NCBI RefSeq assembly: GCF_032854445.1
Contig: NC_088306.1
Coordinates: forward strand, 27,687,764 to 27,751,763
Length of the DNA: 64,000 nucleotides
DNA from: Liolophura sinensis
Lineage: Eukaryota; Mollusca; Polyplacophora; Chitonida; Chitonidae
Direction: 5' to 3'
Shown: in pieces, positions 34,605 through 46,775 of the stretch
Position numbering within the stretch: the stretch's first letter is position 1
How the letters are laid out: each line of letters opens with the position of its first letter
Made by a program: the position numbers and the translations under genes
Notes under the pieces: generated by a model
Seen by the model: only the letters and a program-made list of their open reading frames with translations
What the model was told of the DNA's origin: nothing
Database searches by the model: none

Positions 34605-37600
34605 CGAGTCATGCAAAGCAGATAAAACCAGCCCTAGTAAAACAGGTACCTGTACCTCCACAACATAAAGGTAGAGGGAGAACAGGGACAATGGGACAGG
34701 AGAAATAACCATGCGGCATGTACATATACTATACACACAGCAGATTGGCCTATAGGTCTATAATGTCCTGTAAGTTTTATCAGGTAAACTTTTGCAGGAA
34801 AACAGTTAAACCTGCCAGCAGATAAAGGTTGCCTTAGTAACACAGGTACTACCTCTGAAGTTAGACAATTACATGTATCTCACATGTCTCATGATCCACG
34901 CATTCTGTCTCTCAATGGTGTATGTGTTAGAGGTGAATTGAGAGATATCTTGCACAAACCAAGCCTAGAATTTGGAACAGGTAAATAATGCAAAAAAAAA
35001 AAAAACCCAAAAAACCCCAGACTAAATCAATATCTTGTCAATGAACCAATAATGCCATTAAATGAGAAATGACCATGGAAATACAGCATTAAGAAATCAT
35101 GGTATACCTATTAAAAAGATTTTCCTTAAGCAAATCAGTTTGAAGATATGCATGACCATATAAAGCCTAACCACAAGTGAAATTAACAACTGTAGTTGGT
35201 ACAGTGTGGTACATTAGTATCATTCCGGAAAAGAGACGACAACATACATGTCCAGTATTAAGACTTAAGGCAGACCTGGAGGGGGATGGGGAGGAGGGAG
35301 GGGTAGGGAAAGGAAGCCATCAGGAAGTGAGTCCATCCAGGGAGAGGACTGACCACTAGATGCAAGCATTTCCTGTGCGGCAGGGTTACCCATTAAGTCA
35401 CCATGCATGGCTGTGAGAATAAAATTACAATTCACAGGTGTGACAGGGAAAATAAAAGTTTACCGCCTATGTATAATGTGTCGGTGGTAAGGCGAGTCAA
35501 TAAAAAAAAAAGAAGAGAATCTCTTTGATGTATGTCTCACTAAATATAGGCCTTGCAAGGAAATACCATGGTAATGATACAGTGATGTTAAACACGAAAT
35601 GTATCATATACATACTACAATTTCTTCATCAATATCAGAATAGTCAAAAAAAAAAAAAAATTGGGGTTCTCAACATTACTGGAATGTACCTGCATTCCAC
35701 AGACTTTTTTGCTTTGCGCATCCATTAGATAAAATAAATAGTTTTGCATTTTCTGGAGGCAAAACATGTATAAATCAAGCCACAGGGGATTAAAATGCAC
35801 AAAACTTGATCACAAAAAAAGGCATAATGTTTGGTCAATCTGAATGGCGGGTTCTGGAGACCTACTGTATGTACATCAGTTATGAAAGAGGTCTTTGCCT
35901 TAAGGATATTAAAACCTCTTTAGACTCTCGTTGACCTCTTTGTTACACAAACGTGACCTTGTTGCCAAAAGACCACCCAGCTACTTCTGAACAGCGAGGG
36001 TAGTGTTTAAATCTTTCTTAATAAAACACTTTCATTATCTAGTACTTTTCAATTCAACACCATATATGTTCACAATGTCAACGCTGACAACACCACGTTG
36101 CGAGGAAGAATACCAAGGTGACAATGTGAGAAAATCTGTAACAATGTGACACAAAATGGAATATCACTATGGTGAAACCTTGGGGCAGTGTTTGCTATCA
36201 ATACATCAAGGGTAAACAATCTGTCCCAGCAATGAACATGTATACTCACACAAACACCTACATGCTTTTTTTTTTTTTTTTTTTTCATGAATGAGAAACT
36301 TGTCATCTAATTGCCACCACAAATTTAGCATGTACAGGTTATGTGTGCACATTTGTACTTCTACAATGGGATCTTAATTAAAGCACAAGGCCTAAACACC
36401 AAACACCTTAATGAACCCTCACCATGTCACAGTCACACTTCACTGAAACAAGACTTACTTAATTCAAGGTAATTTGCATTGGCATTCTCTTTGCACTTCA
36501 GACATACCAGACAGCTAAATGCCTTTAAAGACAAAAGGTAGGGTTTCAACTTAACAGGTAGCAAAATACCCACTGGGCTTTTAATTGTCACTTTGTTGTT
36601 AAGCAATTAACTTAATTTGCACTGTTTTCCTGTAGGTCTAATCTGTACTCTAATTCTACATCAATGATATAGTCCTGTCTTTGACAGTAGCTCACACTAT
36701 TGTTACTACCACAAATTACTTATTGGCTTAAATGAATCATGCTGTGTTCGTACTAAAAGCCTAACATAGTTTATTAGTAACACTAATCAACAGAACATCC
36801 AGCTAGTTAAATATATATGAGTCCTGTGCAATAAATCTGTATTAATTCCTGAAACAGTGCTTCAGAATAGCATTAAATAAAATCCATTATCAAAAGATTT
36901 AGATGAATACTGAGCCAACCCACAGACCTTTAGCTCAGGATTTATTCTGGGCATGCAAATTAGATTAATTAAAAATTCAATGAAAGAAATCAATGAAAAA
37001 TTGGCTGAACTAAATGCCTTGTATCATACTGCAGTGGATTAAAAAGTGGGTAAACCCATTAAGAACTGAAGTCAGATTAATGTATTTATTGATTAAAAAC
37101 GGGTCTGGTTCTGACTTGATCATTAATTAGGGCAAAAAAAAGGCATGTTTTTGTCATCATTTAATTCCAAACACCTGTAGCCGTTGATTAATTCAAATGT
37201 TCATACGAAGTTAACAAATCAATCAATATCAATTACAATCCGATGAATCTTGAATGTAAATTACTGAACAATAAACACTCAAGACATCATTTAACATGTT
37301 TATGTAGGTGCAAGTAACGGAAGTCATGATTCATGTTGCGAGTGTAACAATTCCAATTTCAAGTTTTAAAGTGGTCAAATTAAAACCAAATTTCTTAATG
37401 TTTCTGTATTCTGTCCACTAGAGTACAAATACCGCATACGCAGGTTTGAATTCTCAACCTCACCTGACATTCTGCCGTACTGCTTTACTTTCTGTAATTT
37501 AGACGAAATTTTTGTACTGACACTTTTTCACTTGAGATAATTTAATAACCTGCCTTTTGTTGGTTGCCCAATTTCCACCCAACACTTGTTTAAGAAACAT

Positions 37601-38308
37601 GGGATGTGTGGGCCCTTCAGTTTCCAAGAAGTCACAACACACTGCAAGAGCCTGTGCGAGTCGTCTTAACAATACTTAAACATTCATCCTAAGGAAATAA
37701 ATAGCAGCCAGAAATTTTTTACAGTTGCACATTAAGTTGGATGTCATTTCTGAAGTTGGCCTCCAGGTAGTTTGTCTGTTCAGCACAGAATTGCTCAATT
37801 TGAAGACTTCCATAAAACAACTGGAGAAAATGACCATGTAACCATGTCCCAAGGGCTCAGTTATCGTATGTCATCCAAGCCATAGTAATAATCCTGCACT
37901 CCTGCTGTCAGCTGCCCCCCCCCCCTCCTCTAGGGCCTCATTTATCCCCAGATGATTGATCTACTGGGAAGAATGGAAATGTAATATCTGGCACAGGATT
38001 AATCACTGGGGCTCAGGCCAGGCGGGCCATAGATAGGGGTCAGACCGAAAAATCTGATCAAAATCTGTGGCATTTTAAATTTTTTCTTAAAATCTCCACA
38101 ACCACGACAGCCCCTCCCTCTTCCCCCACATCACTATAATATGTATGAATACAACCAGCACAATTGTAGGTCGTTATGGTATAACCTGAAATTCAACCTA
38201 ATACAAGGTCTAAAATGAACCTGACCACACTTAAGCTAAAACCTTATGCACTTTTGGTGACCGAACAGAAAACAAACTTGTTTCATGTCCTAACAAATTC
38301 TCAGACAA

Positions 38309-38330
38309 AAAAAAAAAAAAAAAAAAAAAA
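38309..38330 (+). repeat. Poly(A) run
   Basis: About 24 A in a row, with no recognisable SINE body directly before it. A solitary homopolymer. Confidence 0.9.
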
Positions 38331-38472
38331 ATTCTAAAGTCAGCAGTTTGCCTGTAAATTCACTGGCCATGTTACATGCATTCTAAATTTATAAATTAGG
38401 GGCAAACTGAGGTAACTCATATTCTGATATAAGTATCTAAAATTGTGAAAAGATATCTTATTTTTTTTTATT

Positions 38473-39009
38473 AAAGGGATACAGAACTGATTCTGATTGG
38501 CTGACAGTGAAGATAGGGTTCCATGGGTCATGCTTGAATAACTGTACCATATCTCAAATTCAGCTTAGGATAGACACAGCCTTGGCATGTCTATCTTTCA
38601 CATCAGCGAATCAGAATTGATCTTAAATCTGATCAAAAGCTCCATCATCAGTACACATCTGTCTCTCAGGCTAAACATCAATTCATGCTCATTTCTAACA
38701 AATACATAACTGTAAATACATGTAAAAGTGTTACACTCTAGGACCCCAGTAGGACCCCAAATGTGATGTTTTCTGATCGTTTTACAGGACTAGTGGTTTA
38801 CATCACTGTCGAGAGTTCGGAACCGAGATACTTTCCCCCGGAAATTGTATATAGAATTGATTCTGATTGGCTGGTATGAGAGATTGGCTGGTGTGAGAAG
38901 CAAAGGCTATAAGCCTCAGCTGAGTTTTAGATGACCAAGGTTGCAAGATTTAGCCCTGCAAAACCCTATCTCCGCTGTCAGCCAATCAGCGTTGATTCTG
39001 TATCCCTTT
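38473..39009. mobile_element. Foldback / MITE-like cluster with TTAA ends
   Basis: The left end TTAAAGGGATACAG, followed by TGATTCTGATTGGCTGACAG, is mirrored at the right end by GCTGTCAGCCAATCAGCGTT, then GATTCTGTATCCCTTTTAA. That gives terminal inverted repeats of roughly 45 bp. Two further inverted arms lie inside (38585-38625 and 38850-38890). The region can therefore be read as one 537-bp element, or as two ~160-bp hairpin copies about 220 bp apart. TTAA at both ends is the target preferred by piggyBac-type transposases. No transposase is encoded, so it would be non-autonomous. Confidence 0.75.
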
Positions 39010-39071
39010 TAAGCTGTGTTTGGTAGCCAATCAGCGTTGATTCTGTATCCCTTTATAGCTGTGTTTGGTAG
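38978..39071. repeat. Tandem ~50-bp duplication carrying CCAAT boxes
   Basis: AGCCAATCAGCGTTGATTCT-GTATCCCTTT is followed by AGCTGTGTTTGGTAGC, and the block then repeats almost exactly. It duplicates the right end of the foldback cluster plus its flank. Each unit has the consensus NF-Y site CCAATCAG. Confidence 0.85.
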
Positions 39072-39847
39072 CAAGTTTCAACAATGAAACTCACTTGTAC
39101 TTCATGAACAAGGGGCGTTTGCAACTGGTAGTAATTACATATCACAAATGCCACAGTATATACAATGGATAATTGTTGTTTTCCCAGCCAATATGGAGCA
39201 GTGTTGACAAAAAAAAAAAAAAAAGAGAAGAGAAGAGCCTTCAGCTATGAGAGTTAAACACTTAGTCACAGCCACAGTCAATTACTGCGTTAACTTGGCC
39301 ACAGGTTCAGTTACAATAGTAGTGATTACAACAACAACAACAACATACTCCACTTACTGTTCAGGATGTACATATATTTACGTTGTGTGTGTAATTTTGT
39401 AGAAATGAAAACAGTTAGGAATATGACTCATTTCCTCTCTCTCTCTCCAGTAAATGACTCCCTGAATAATGCAGACTGTGATTATTACATCAAATGGACT
39501 TATGTAAATGACAAGGCTATTTCTCAGCCGGGCATTTTAGACTTACATGTAATACCAGAATATAGTAAGCTTCCCCTTACCATTTGATTGCAATGATACA
39601 AAAAAGTATGCCCGGTCTAAGCTACAGCCGATGTAAACAAACCAAATTTTGGAGCAAACACTTTACATAAATTATTTTCCCTTGTTTATATACAGGTAGC
39701 TTTGATAATGTCTGCCTGGACTATCAACATCTAATTGTTGACTGCTATTAGGATAAAAGGCCCAACTTAAGTATGTTATAAATTTCAAAACGTTTTAAAT
39801 TTACCTCGTAAAACGTTACGTTTTAAACCAGAAATAATATGCTCAAG

Positions 39848-40088
39848 GGGGCCTCCGTGGCTCAGTCGCACTAGCGCAGCGTAGTGACCCAGAAGCCTCT
39901 CACCAATGCGGTCGCTGTGAGTTCAAGACCAGCTTATGCTGGCTTCCTCTCCGGCCGTACGTGGGAAGGTCTGCCAGCCACCTGCGGATGGTCGTGGGTT
40001 TCCACCCACCATAATGCTGGCCGCTGTCGTATTAGTGAAATATTCTTGAGTACGGCGTAAAACAACAATCCAAAAAAAAAAAAAAAAA
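39848..40088 (+). mobile_element. SINE-A, nearly full length, with target-site duplication
   Basis: Head GGGGCCTCCGTGGCTCAGTC (box A intact) then a small deletion, since the GGTTAGCGCG part is reduced. Box B-like GAGTTCAAGACC follows, then ACCTGCGGATGGTCGTGGGT. The stretch CCCCGGGCTCTGCCCGG is missing, leaving GTTTCCACCCACCATAATGC. The tail TACGGCGTAAAACAACAATC ends in about 19 A. Flanked by ATATGCTCAAG at 39837-39847 and 40089-40099. The pure A tail and intact duplication suggest a relatively recent insertion. Confidence 0.95.
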
Positions 40089-42715
40089 ATATGCTCAAGC
40101 ATTTTTCCAACACATTTTATTCCCGGATATACAATCAATATGATTCAATATTGATATGATCAAGTAAAATACCATCATCTGATTATTTGAATTTTTTATG
40201 TATCAATTTATTCTAATCAAAGTTCAATTAGTTAAATTTGATTAATTCCACCCAGCACAAATAAAATGCTCAATACTAGCAGAGACTATCTGTTAATCTA
40301 TCTATACACCATATGCTGGTAAAGGCAAAGTGATTTCCAACTGGGATAGTGAGAAAACTGGGATCTAAGCCAACATGGCTAGGTAACAGAAGCCAGAAAT
40401 TTATCGCCTTGCCACCCTGCAATGAATTGTCCGACTGCGAGGATTTGTCGACAAAGATTCCATATCATGTTGACCGCCAGGGGAGAGACAGACCAGATAA
40501 TAAAATTAAGATCAGATTCGGATTGCAAATGCCCTCTAGCCATGATCCACAGGGAGTGTCCTTCCCTCCGGCATAAACACCCACAGAACAACTTACTCAA
40601 TTAGTGTCACTGAGGTTAGTGGCCATCTTAACTTAGTTAGAGGCGAGTACTGGAGCATGTAAAGCTTTCCTATGGTCCCCTGGTCAAATCATTGGATCGG
40701 TTTCCCTCCTGAGGTAATCAAATAAAAACCAGGTGGGCGAAAAGTCACTTAACCAGTGTTAGAAACGTTTTGGCAGTTCGTAAGCCCATTGGGACCACGA
40801 ATGCTTAAAAGGTTTTTTTTTCCTAACCAGAAAATTACATCAGAGCTACCTATTTACATATATTACGTAACGCAAAGCCGTGATTGGTTGATTGATCAGG
40901 TTTTAACCACTCCCAAAGCATTGTGAACGTGGATGAAATGCGACTAAGGTATCACACAAACCTTTGGCAAGGTTGAGAAGCTTTTGAAGTGAATAGCCTG
41001 GAATGCTGTTAGCTAATTGCATTACAGAGTTTACCCCTATAGCTATTATTCCACTTAAGGTCAAGTTCATATTTTTTACCAGAATTCTTTTGAATTTTAT
41101 ACAGGAAGATATCTTCTGTTTTGGCAAATCAGATTTAGAGAGAAAATTGATCCACCTCATATACCAATTTGTCTCAGAATTTCAGAATCACAAAAGATAT
41201 CTACAGATTCAATTCAATGTGCAGGGTTGGAAACATTCCTTCAGTACTAACTGCAATAAAGCCATGCAATTTCCAAGCGTGTGAAACCTACCACACCCTA
41301 TCCCAGGAGTTAAAAAAAAAATTTAAAAGGGCATCCCGAGATTATATTTAGAGCCAGAAGTAACAGGTTCTTAAGGGAAGGGATAAATAAATGATCAGGT
41401 GAATTTTAGGGATGTAAAAACAAAACAGTTTCCTTGGGAAAGACTTCTAAAGCTTGTCCCCATCAATCAAGCTCAGTCTGCTTAAGGATTCATTGAGCGG
41501 AATCAAAATAAAATCAATCTGCGTAAAAATTGAGTAAAACGAGAAAAATAACAGCTAATCAGTGATCCATCAGTCGTTTCGAACACAAAGTTTTTATGAG
41601 CTACTTTTTCACTTTCCTTCTTCCTGTGTTCATACTGATGAGCAGGTTAAAAGAGAATGCAGCGTGCAGAGTCTTCAAGACGAAAGAAGTTATGGAGAAA
41701 AAGATTAAAATAAATTTCTTTTTAGTGATCATTAGCAATTACAGATGCTGCTAATGAAAAGTTTTAAAAGATTTTTTTTGAATGTTCTGGAGAAGAGAGC
41801 ATTGCAAAGCCTTCTGAGTGAAGCCAATGACAAAACTTTGTGAACAGGAGGTCAATTTTTGAACATGTTGATCTGTATGTTTATTTGATGCAGCCTTTGG
41901 GTGAAAATTTTCTGTCAAAACTCTCAAGGTCTTGGTATGATTACCAAAAGCCAAATTTTGACTTCAGACAAAAGTTGAAATGTAATTTCACCCTGTATTT
42001 TTAAATTCTGGGAGTCAAACAGATTTTTCATTTTTTTGTGGGCTCAGTTGTTCAGTAGTAAATACATTCAAACATTTCCATTCTAAGGGGACCTAGACTT
42101 GGTCTAAATCCCCTTGGCCACTTACATAAGACGCCCTTTCCTTTTTTCATTACTCTACACCACATACTCACATTCAGAACAGATCTTTATGTGCAACACA
42201 TTCATACTGTTAAGTAATTACTAGAATTCCTACAGAAGTGTTAAAGAAGCTTCATTAACAGTAAATACTGGTAACCTACAAACCACTGGATGAATTGAGA
42301 CAGCATTTTATTCTTTGTCATTGCCTTTGAGCGAGTCATCGAGTCCCATACCAAACCCAGTGAACCAACACTTTCAAAATTTCCAGGACACCATTCTAAA
42401 CTGGAAGAGGTCACAATTCAGGAAAGCTTTGAGGCCTGAGTCACAGCTGTGGACGGCTGGTCAGTGGGCGATGCCAGGCTGAGGCATACAACCAGCTTGA
42501 CAGGTTTACATTAACAGTTGTCTGTTACACAGGTAAGTTTTTGCCAGATTACATTACTGGCCAGGTGAGAATGACTCGGCCTACTGTACATGTTGTCAAT
42601 TGCCACAGGACACAGTTTATTTTTCAGCAATTTGGCGCAGACCTGGAGACAATGGAAGGCTTAGACCATACAAATCACACAGCACTCCATAAAACAGCAA
42701 AAACCATAACTACAG

Positions 42716-42930
42716 TTCTGTAAATTCTTCAACCTTTTCGCATGTTTGCAAAGGTGTTTACTGAAGCGTATTCTAAAGGAATCATTCTGTGTACAATTAT
42801 ACTTTTTGTAAAAGCTCTAAAATTGGTAAATTCAACCAATGTAATTTTGTCTCCAAAATCAACTCAATAATGTGCAAATATTGCGCATGAAGTTCCCTTA
42901 GAATATGTGAAAAGGCTGAGGGATTACATT
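42716..42930 (+). repeat. Dispersed repeat family R2, copy 1
   Basis: Starts near CTGTAAATTCTTCAACCTTT and continues GCATGTTTGCAAAGGTGTTT. Further in come AATTTTGTCTCCAAAATC and AATATGTGAAAAGG. It is the same family as the inverted copy at 56215-56455. Confidence 0.7.
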
Positions 42931-43409
42931 CTTAAATGTACAGAGATAATGTTTTTCCTCTGCTTACACACATATTTATTCCCACAAATACAAGTGTTAA
43001 TAGGCTCGTGTACATGTTGCATACATGTAAATAAGCACATTCTACTCAACACTGCAACTGTGGAACTCATTAGAAAGGGATTCAAAATGTCCAAAAGCCT
43101 TCTGTAAAAAGTCTCATTTGACCATGCTTGAAAAACAAAATGTAAATGCTTAAAAACCCATTTTCAATATATACACAGTTAATATCCTCTAATCTGTCCC
43201 TCGCTGTGTTCGTTTTGCATTGCTTTGTATAGCATAATTTCTGAATCTATGGCTACTTTTGATACCGTTATGTCTGCAAACTTTTTGTTTGGTCACTGTT
43301 AATATTCACTTGTAAATGTCTTGTTTGTTTTGTCACCCTGCCAGAGAGCCTCTGGGATGAACAGTTCTTGTTCATAATCATCATTTGTCACCCTCAGAAA
43401 ATAAAGGTT

Positions 43410-43434
43410 ATATATATATATATATATATATATA
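43410..43434. repeat. AT dinucleotide microsatellite
   Basis: About 25 bp of (TA)n. Simple repeat in the large intron. Confidence 0.95.
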
Positions 43435-46254
43435 ACATTTATTCAATATTGTTTGTATATACTGTGACATTTTCATAACCACTGCTTACTGAATTATAAA
43501 GTAAAATTAACACCTTGCTCTTCATCAAAAGCTGCAGTCCGTATTGATTCCTACATTTAGAGATAATAAAAGTCTAGTCTCTTCAAATGATAATTTGTCA
43601 AAGACAACTCAGTCAATTTACAATGAAATTATAGTGCTACAATGCCTTAATTTCCCACATTCAGACCAACTGGAAATAATAACTAACTTTCAATCGCAAA
43701 CCATAAGAATGAGTGATATGGTGACAATGCATGCTGCTTTGGGGTTTCCTTGTGACAAAGTAGGGAAATGATCTCAGGAGCTGTATGTAGGGAGAATTAC
43801 ACCCAACTTTCACCCTAAATTTACTGATGAGGCAACACTTCACAAGAGTTAACAAAAAACAAAACAGGGCTGCTGAAGATGGGATTTCACCAGCAGCTGA
43901 GTGCGAACGGGAAACGTTTTGTGTGTGCGACTACAATACCAACCATATGAAGTAATATGTTTTGAAACCTTTCACAGCCTTAAAACTGGAAACACTCTTT
44001 CACCTAAAACCAGCTTCGAATTCAACACGGACTACATTCCAAGGTCTTCATTCAATTTTGCTGGATGGCTATGTGGAATGAAAAATTTGTTTTAGCACAA
44101 AGACGCCAAAGACGGGAGGATAAAAAAAAAAGAGAGAGGGAGAAAAGTGTGATAATTTCAGGCAGACATGTTAGCCGAGCTCTTATCAAAATGACGACAT
44201 CAGAGAAATGGATATAATCACTGGACAGCGGGGAGAACTCAGCGCTAAATCCTCTGTCTCCATTTTAATCATGGACGGTAAAAGAGAGCCCTTCACCAGG
44301 CGGACAATCTCGAAAATTGTCATCATGCGACAAGACTGTCTCACGACGCGTCAGCTCCATTTTTCTTTCTTTTTTTTTTTGTCTGACCCACCAAACTCTG
44401 GCAAGGCATCCCTCCCCAGAACCCGTTGGCACACGACACGCCTGGCATAAAAATCTCAGAATTCAGCAAGAGGGGATACAGGAGCAAAAGGAATGGAAAT
44501 AAAAAAACAGGCTCCAAAGGAAAAAAACAAGGAGTCTCTGTACTGGAGGTTTTAACTAATCTGTTTCTGTCAAGCCGGTGGAAAAAGCCTACGGCAGATT
44601 GTAAGGTTTCCCCACCAATATCCCCCATAATACCATTTAAATTATCTGCTGAAAATAAGAGTTCGTATCGAGGTTTTCCAACCCATCCTCCACCCCCTAA
44701 TCAACACTTCACCAGATAGTGTTCAATCCCCCGGGCATAACCATGGCTTCCACCAGGATCAATTCTCATTTTTTCCACAAACATTACAACATCTGACCTA
44801 TCAATTGTTTAAGCAACAGTGCAGGGCTCTGGTTTGACTGTGCACGCAAAGCCGTGACTTGACATTTCATGTCTCGTCATTAAATTCAGAGGGTATTTTT
44901 TGCCCCACTCCAACAGGGGTTGACCATTTTCTTGATCACATGGAAATCGCTCTGTTCTGGAATACATCAAGGCAAAATACTACAGAGATGTTCAGGCTAG
45001 CTAAAATGCTTTTTTTTTTTTTTTGGTATTATTTCCCCTGATATTGTCTAACTTTTATCTCAGTCTGTTTCATTCCCGTTTAGGAAAGCCTTAGGGCTGG
45101 GGGGATGAGACGCCGTCTTTGTCAACATTGTGTCCTCAACTACACGTTTGGAATTCCCAGATGTTTCAATAATTCATGAGTTATTCCCTCACCCAGCATG
45201 AATTATTCTCCAGAAAGGGAATTCCTTTGTTTCATCCGGCGTGTCGCAATTTTAACATTCCTAAAGTGAGATTCACAGCCTTTGGGGAATTATTTATTAC
45301 CCACAATGCATCGGCAAAGGCGGGCAAGTTTGCACGTGCAGCAGAGGAACAATGCCCAAATTAGTTTCCATAAACACAGACAGGGGGGCGCCGCTAAGCA
45401 GCGGAGGCTGGCAAGGCCTTGCCACGGTCACCATGATTGATTATCAGATATCGATCAAATTCCCTGCAACTGTCACTTTTATGCAATCGTCAAAAAAAGG
45501 GATAACAAAGGAGACTCTCTGCGATCCGGCCTTAGGAAATTGGGTTAGGCCAAACAGACTACGGAGGTGTTTCGCAGGTCTCGCTAACTTAGTATTGTCG
45601 TCGTACAAACGCTCTTAATTCGCCATGAATCACACGCCATTTAATTTCAAAGTGGATGGGATTCCCCCCATCCCCCACCCCCGCCTCATTTTTTTTTTAT
45701 TCCCCCGGATGATTTGTTACGAACAATTGCTGCAGGCAAATTCCACTAGCGTTTGTACGGAAAATTCCAGACACTACCCTTAAACTCAATCTCTGGAATG
45801 CATTTATTCGGAAATTTCAAAATGATTTTAATATTTTTTTCCTGAGCTGAACCTATTTTGTTTGAACATATTCTACATTATTCCATCAGTAAGTATCCAG
45901 TGCCAACAAGATGGTGCTTATATATAATCACTCTTAACAGCTGTTATATATGAAGGCTCGTGAATATTACTGAATGCTTTCAATGCAATATTTTAATGGC
46001 ATTTAAGCAAATAATGAACCTTCACACAATACCTGAATATCCTTCTGAAAACTTGTGCTCCACTGATTATTTTAATGTCATACAGGAGTAGTGTAAGGCT
46101 CGTTTCTGCTCAATCCAGTACTTGAGCACTTTATTTAGTACTGTGCCTACACGTTGTTAACTATCACCATACCGGAATACATATTTGTGATATTCACCTC
46201 TTAGCCTGTGCTCCTCTCTGTCATGACAAGGTCGGCCATATTATCCTGGGCTCC

Positions 46255-46372
46255 GCCATCAACCTGCAGATGAATGTGCTTTTCCTCTGGGCTCTGCCCA
46301 GTTTCCTCCTACCGTAATGCTGGCCGCAAATGAAATATTCTTGAGTAAGTGTAAAACACCAGTCAAATAAAT
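46255..46372 (+). mobile_element. Diverged SINE-A 3' fragment
   Basis: Contains CTCTGGGCTCTGCCCAGTTT, CCTACCGTAATGCTGGCCGC, GAAATATTCTTGAGTAAGTG and a tail AACACCAGTCAAATAAATAA. Part of the segment between the GGCCGC and the tail is deleted. The head is unrecognisable. Confidence 0.75.
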
Positions 46373-46421
46373 AAATCCTAGCCTCAGCCTTAAAGATTAA
46401 TATAGAGCATCGTTTGGATGA

Positions 46422-46480
46422 GTGAGTGAGTGCTTGGGGTTTAACGTCGTACTCAACAATTTTTCAGTCATATGACGACG
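46422..46480 (-). mobile_element. Very short 5'-truncated SINE-B with target-site duplication
   Basis: Only the last ~59 bp of SINE-B is present (GTGAGTGAGTGCTTGGGG to CAGTCATATGACGACG). Flanked by an exact 13-bp duplication ATCGTTTGGATGA at 46409-46421 and 46481-46493. The duplication shows that this stub is a complete insertion event, not a deletion remnant. Confidence 0.93.
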
Positions 46481-46604
46481 ATCGTTTGGATGATGTCCGG
46501 CTGTTACATCACCGTGCTGTTCTATTCTCCAGTATCTATATCCTATGTTGGTTGAACACTTAGTCTGCATTCTGCGGCTTTGTCAATCTCTATACTATAT
46601 ATCC

Positions 46605-46775
46605 ACATTTTTCAGTGTTTTCAACTGCCTTTGCTGTCAATATTTTGAAACATTCAGGACAGAACTAAGGGGAGTAGAGTAGTACTTTGCAGTTTTATGC
46701 AGCCTGCATCTTTAGTGACACAAACAAATCATTTCTGGGGTTACTTCATAATCTTTGTATGCATATACTCTACTG
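46605..46775 (+). repeat. Dispersed repeat family R1, copy 3
   Basis: Aligns with 10705-10885 and 19945-20115. Shared ordered blocks include CAATATTTTGAAACATT, AGAACTAAGG, TGCATCTTTAGTGACA, AAACAAATCATTT and TTGTATGCAT. No ORF or terminal repeats are visible. Confidence 0.7.

Larger units (their letters stand above)
28300..37999 (-). other. Middle-left part of the ~41 kb intron
   Basis: Contents are a SINE-A piece (28.5 kb), a possible small exon (28.84 kb), G-runs at 29.65 and 32.6 kb, a 63-bp minisatellite (32.9 kb) and a 31-bp minisatellite (34.45 kb). Stretches 29.0-32.5 and 34.7-38.0 kb have no identifiable element. The part around 36.9-37.3 kb is rich in TAAT/ATTA cores. Short ORFs here lack any support. 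Confidence 0.65.

Noticed and set aside
44208-44719. Lys/Arg-rich plus-strand ORFs (KRNGNKKTGSKGKKQG) as a gene
   Set aside because: No splice sites, no similarity and the frames are short. A-rich sequence explains the Lys content.
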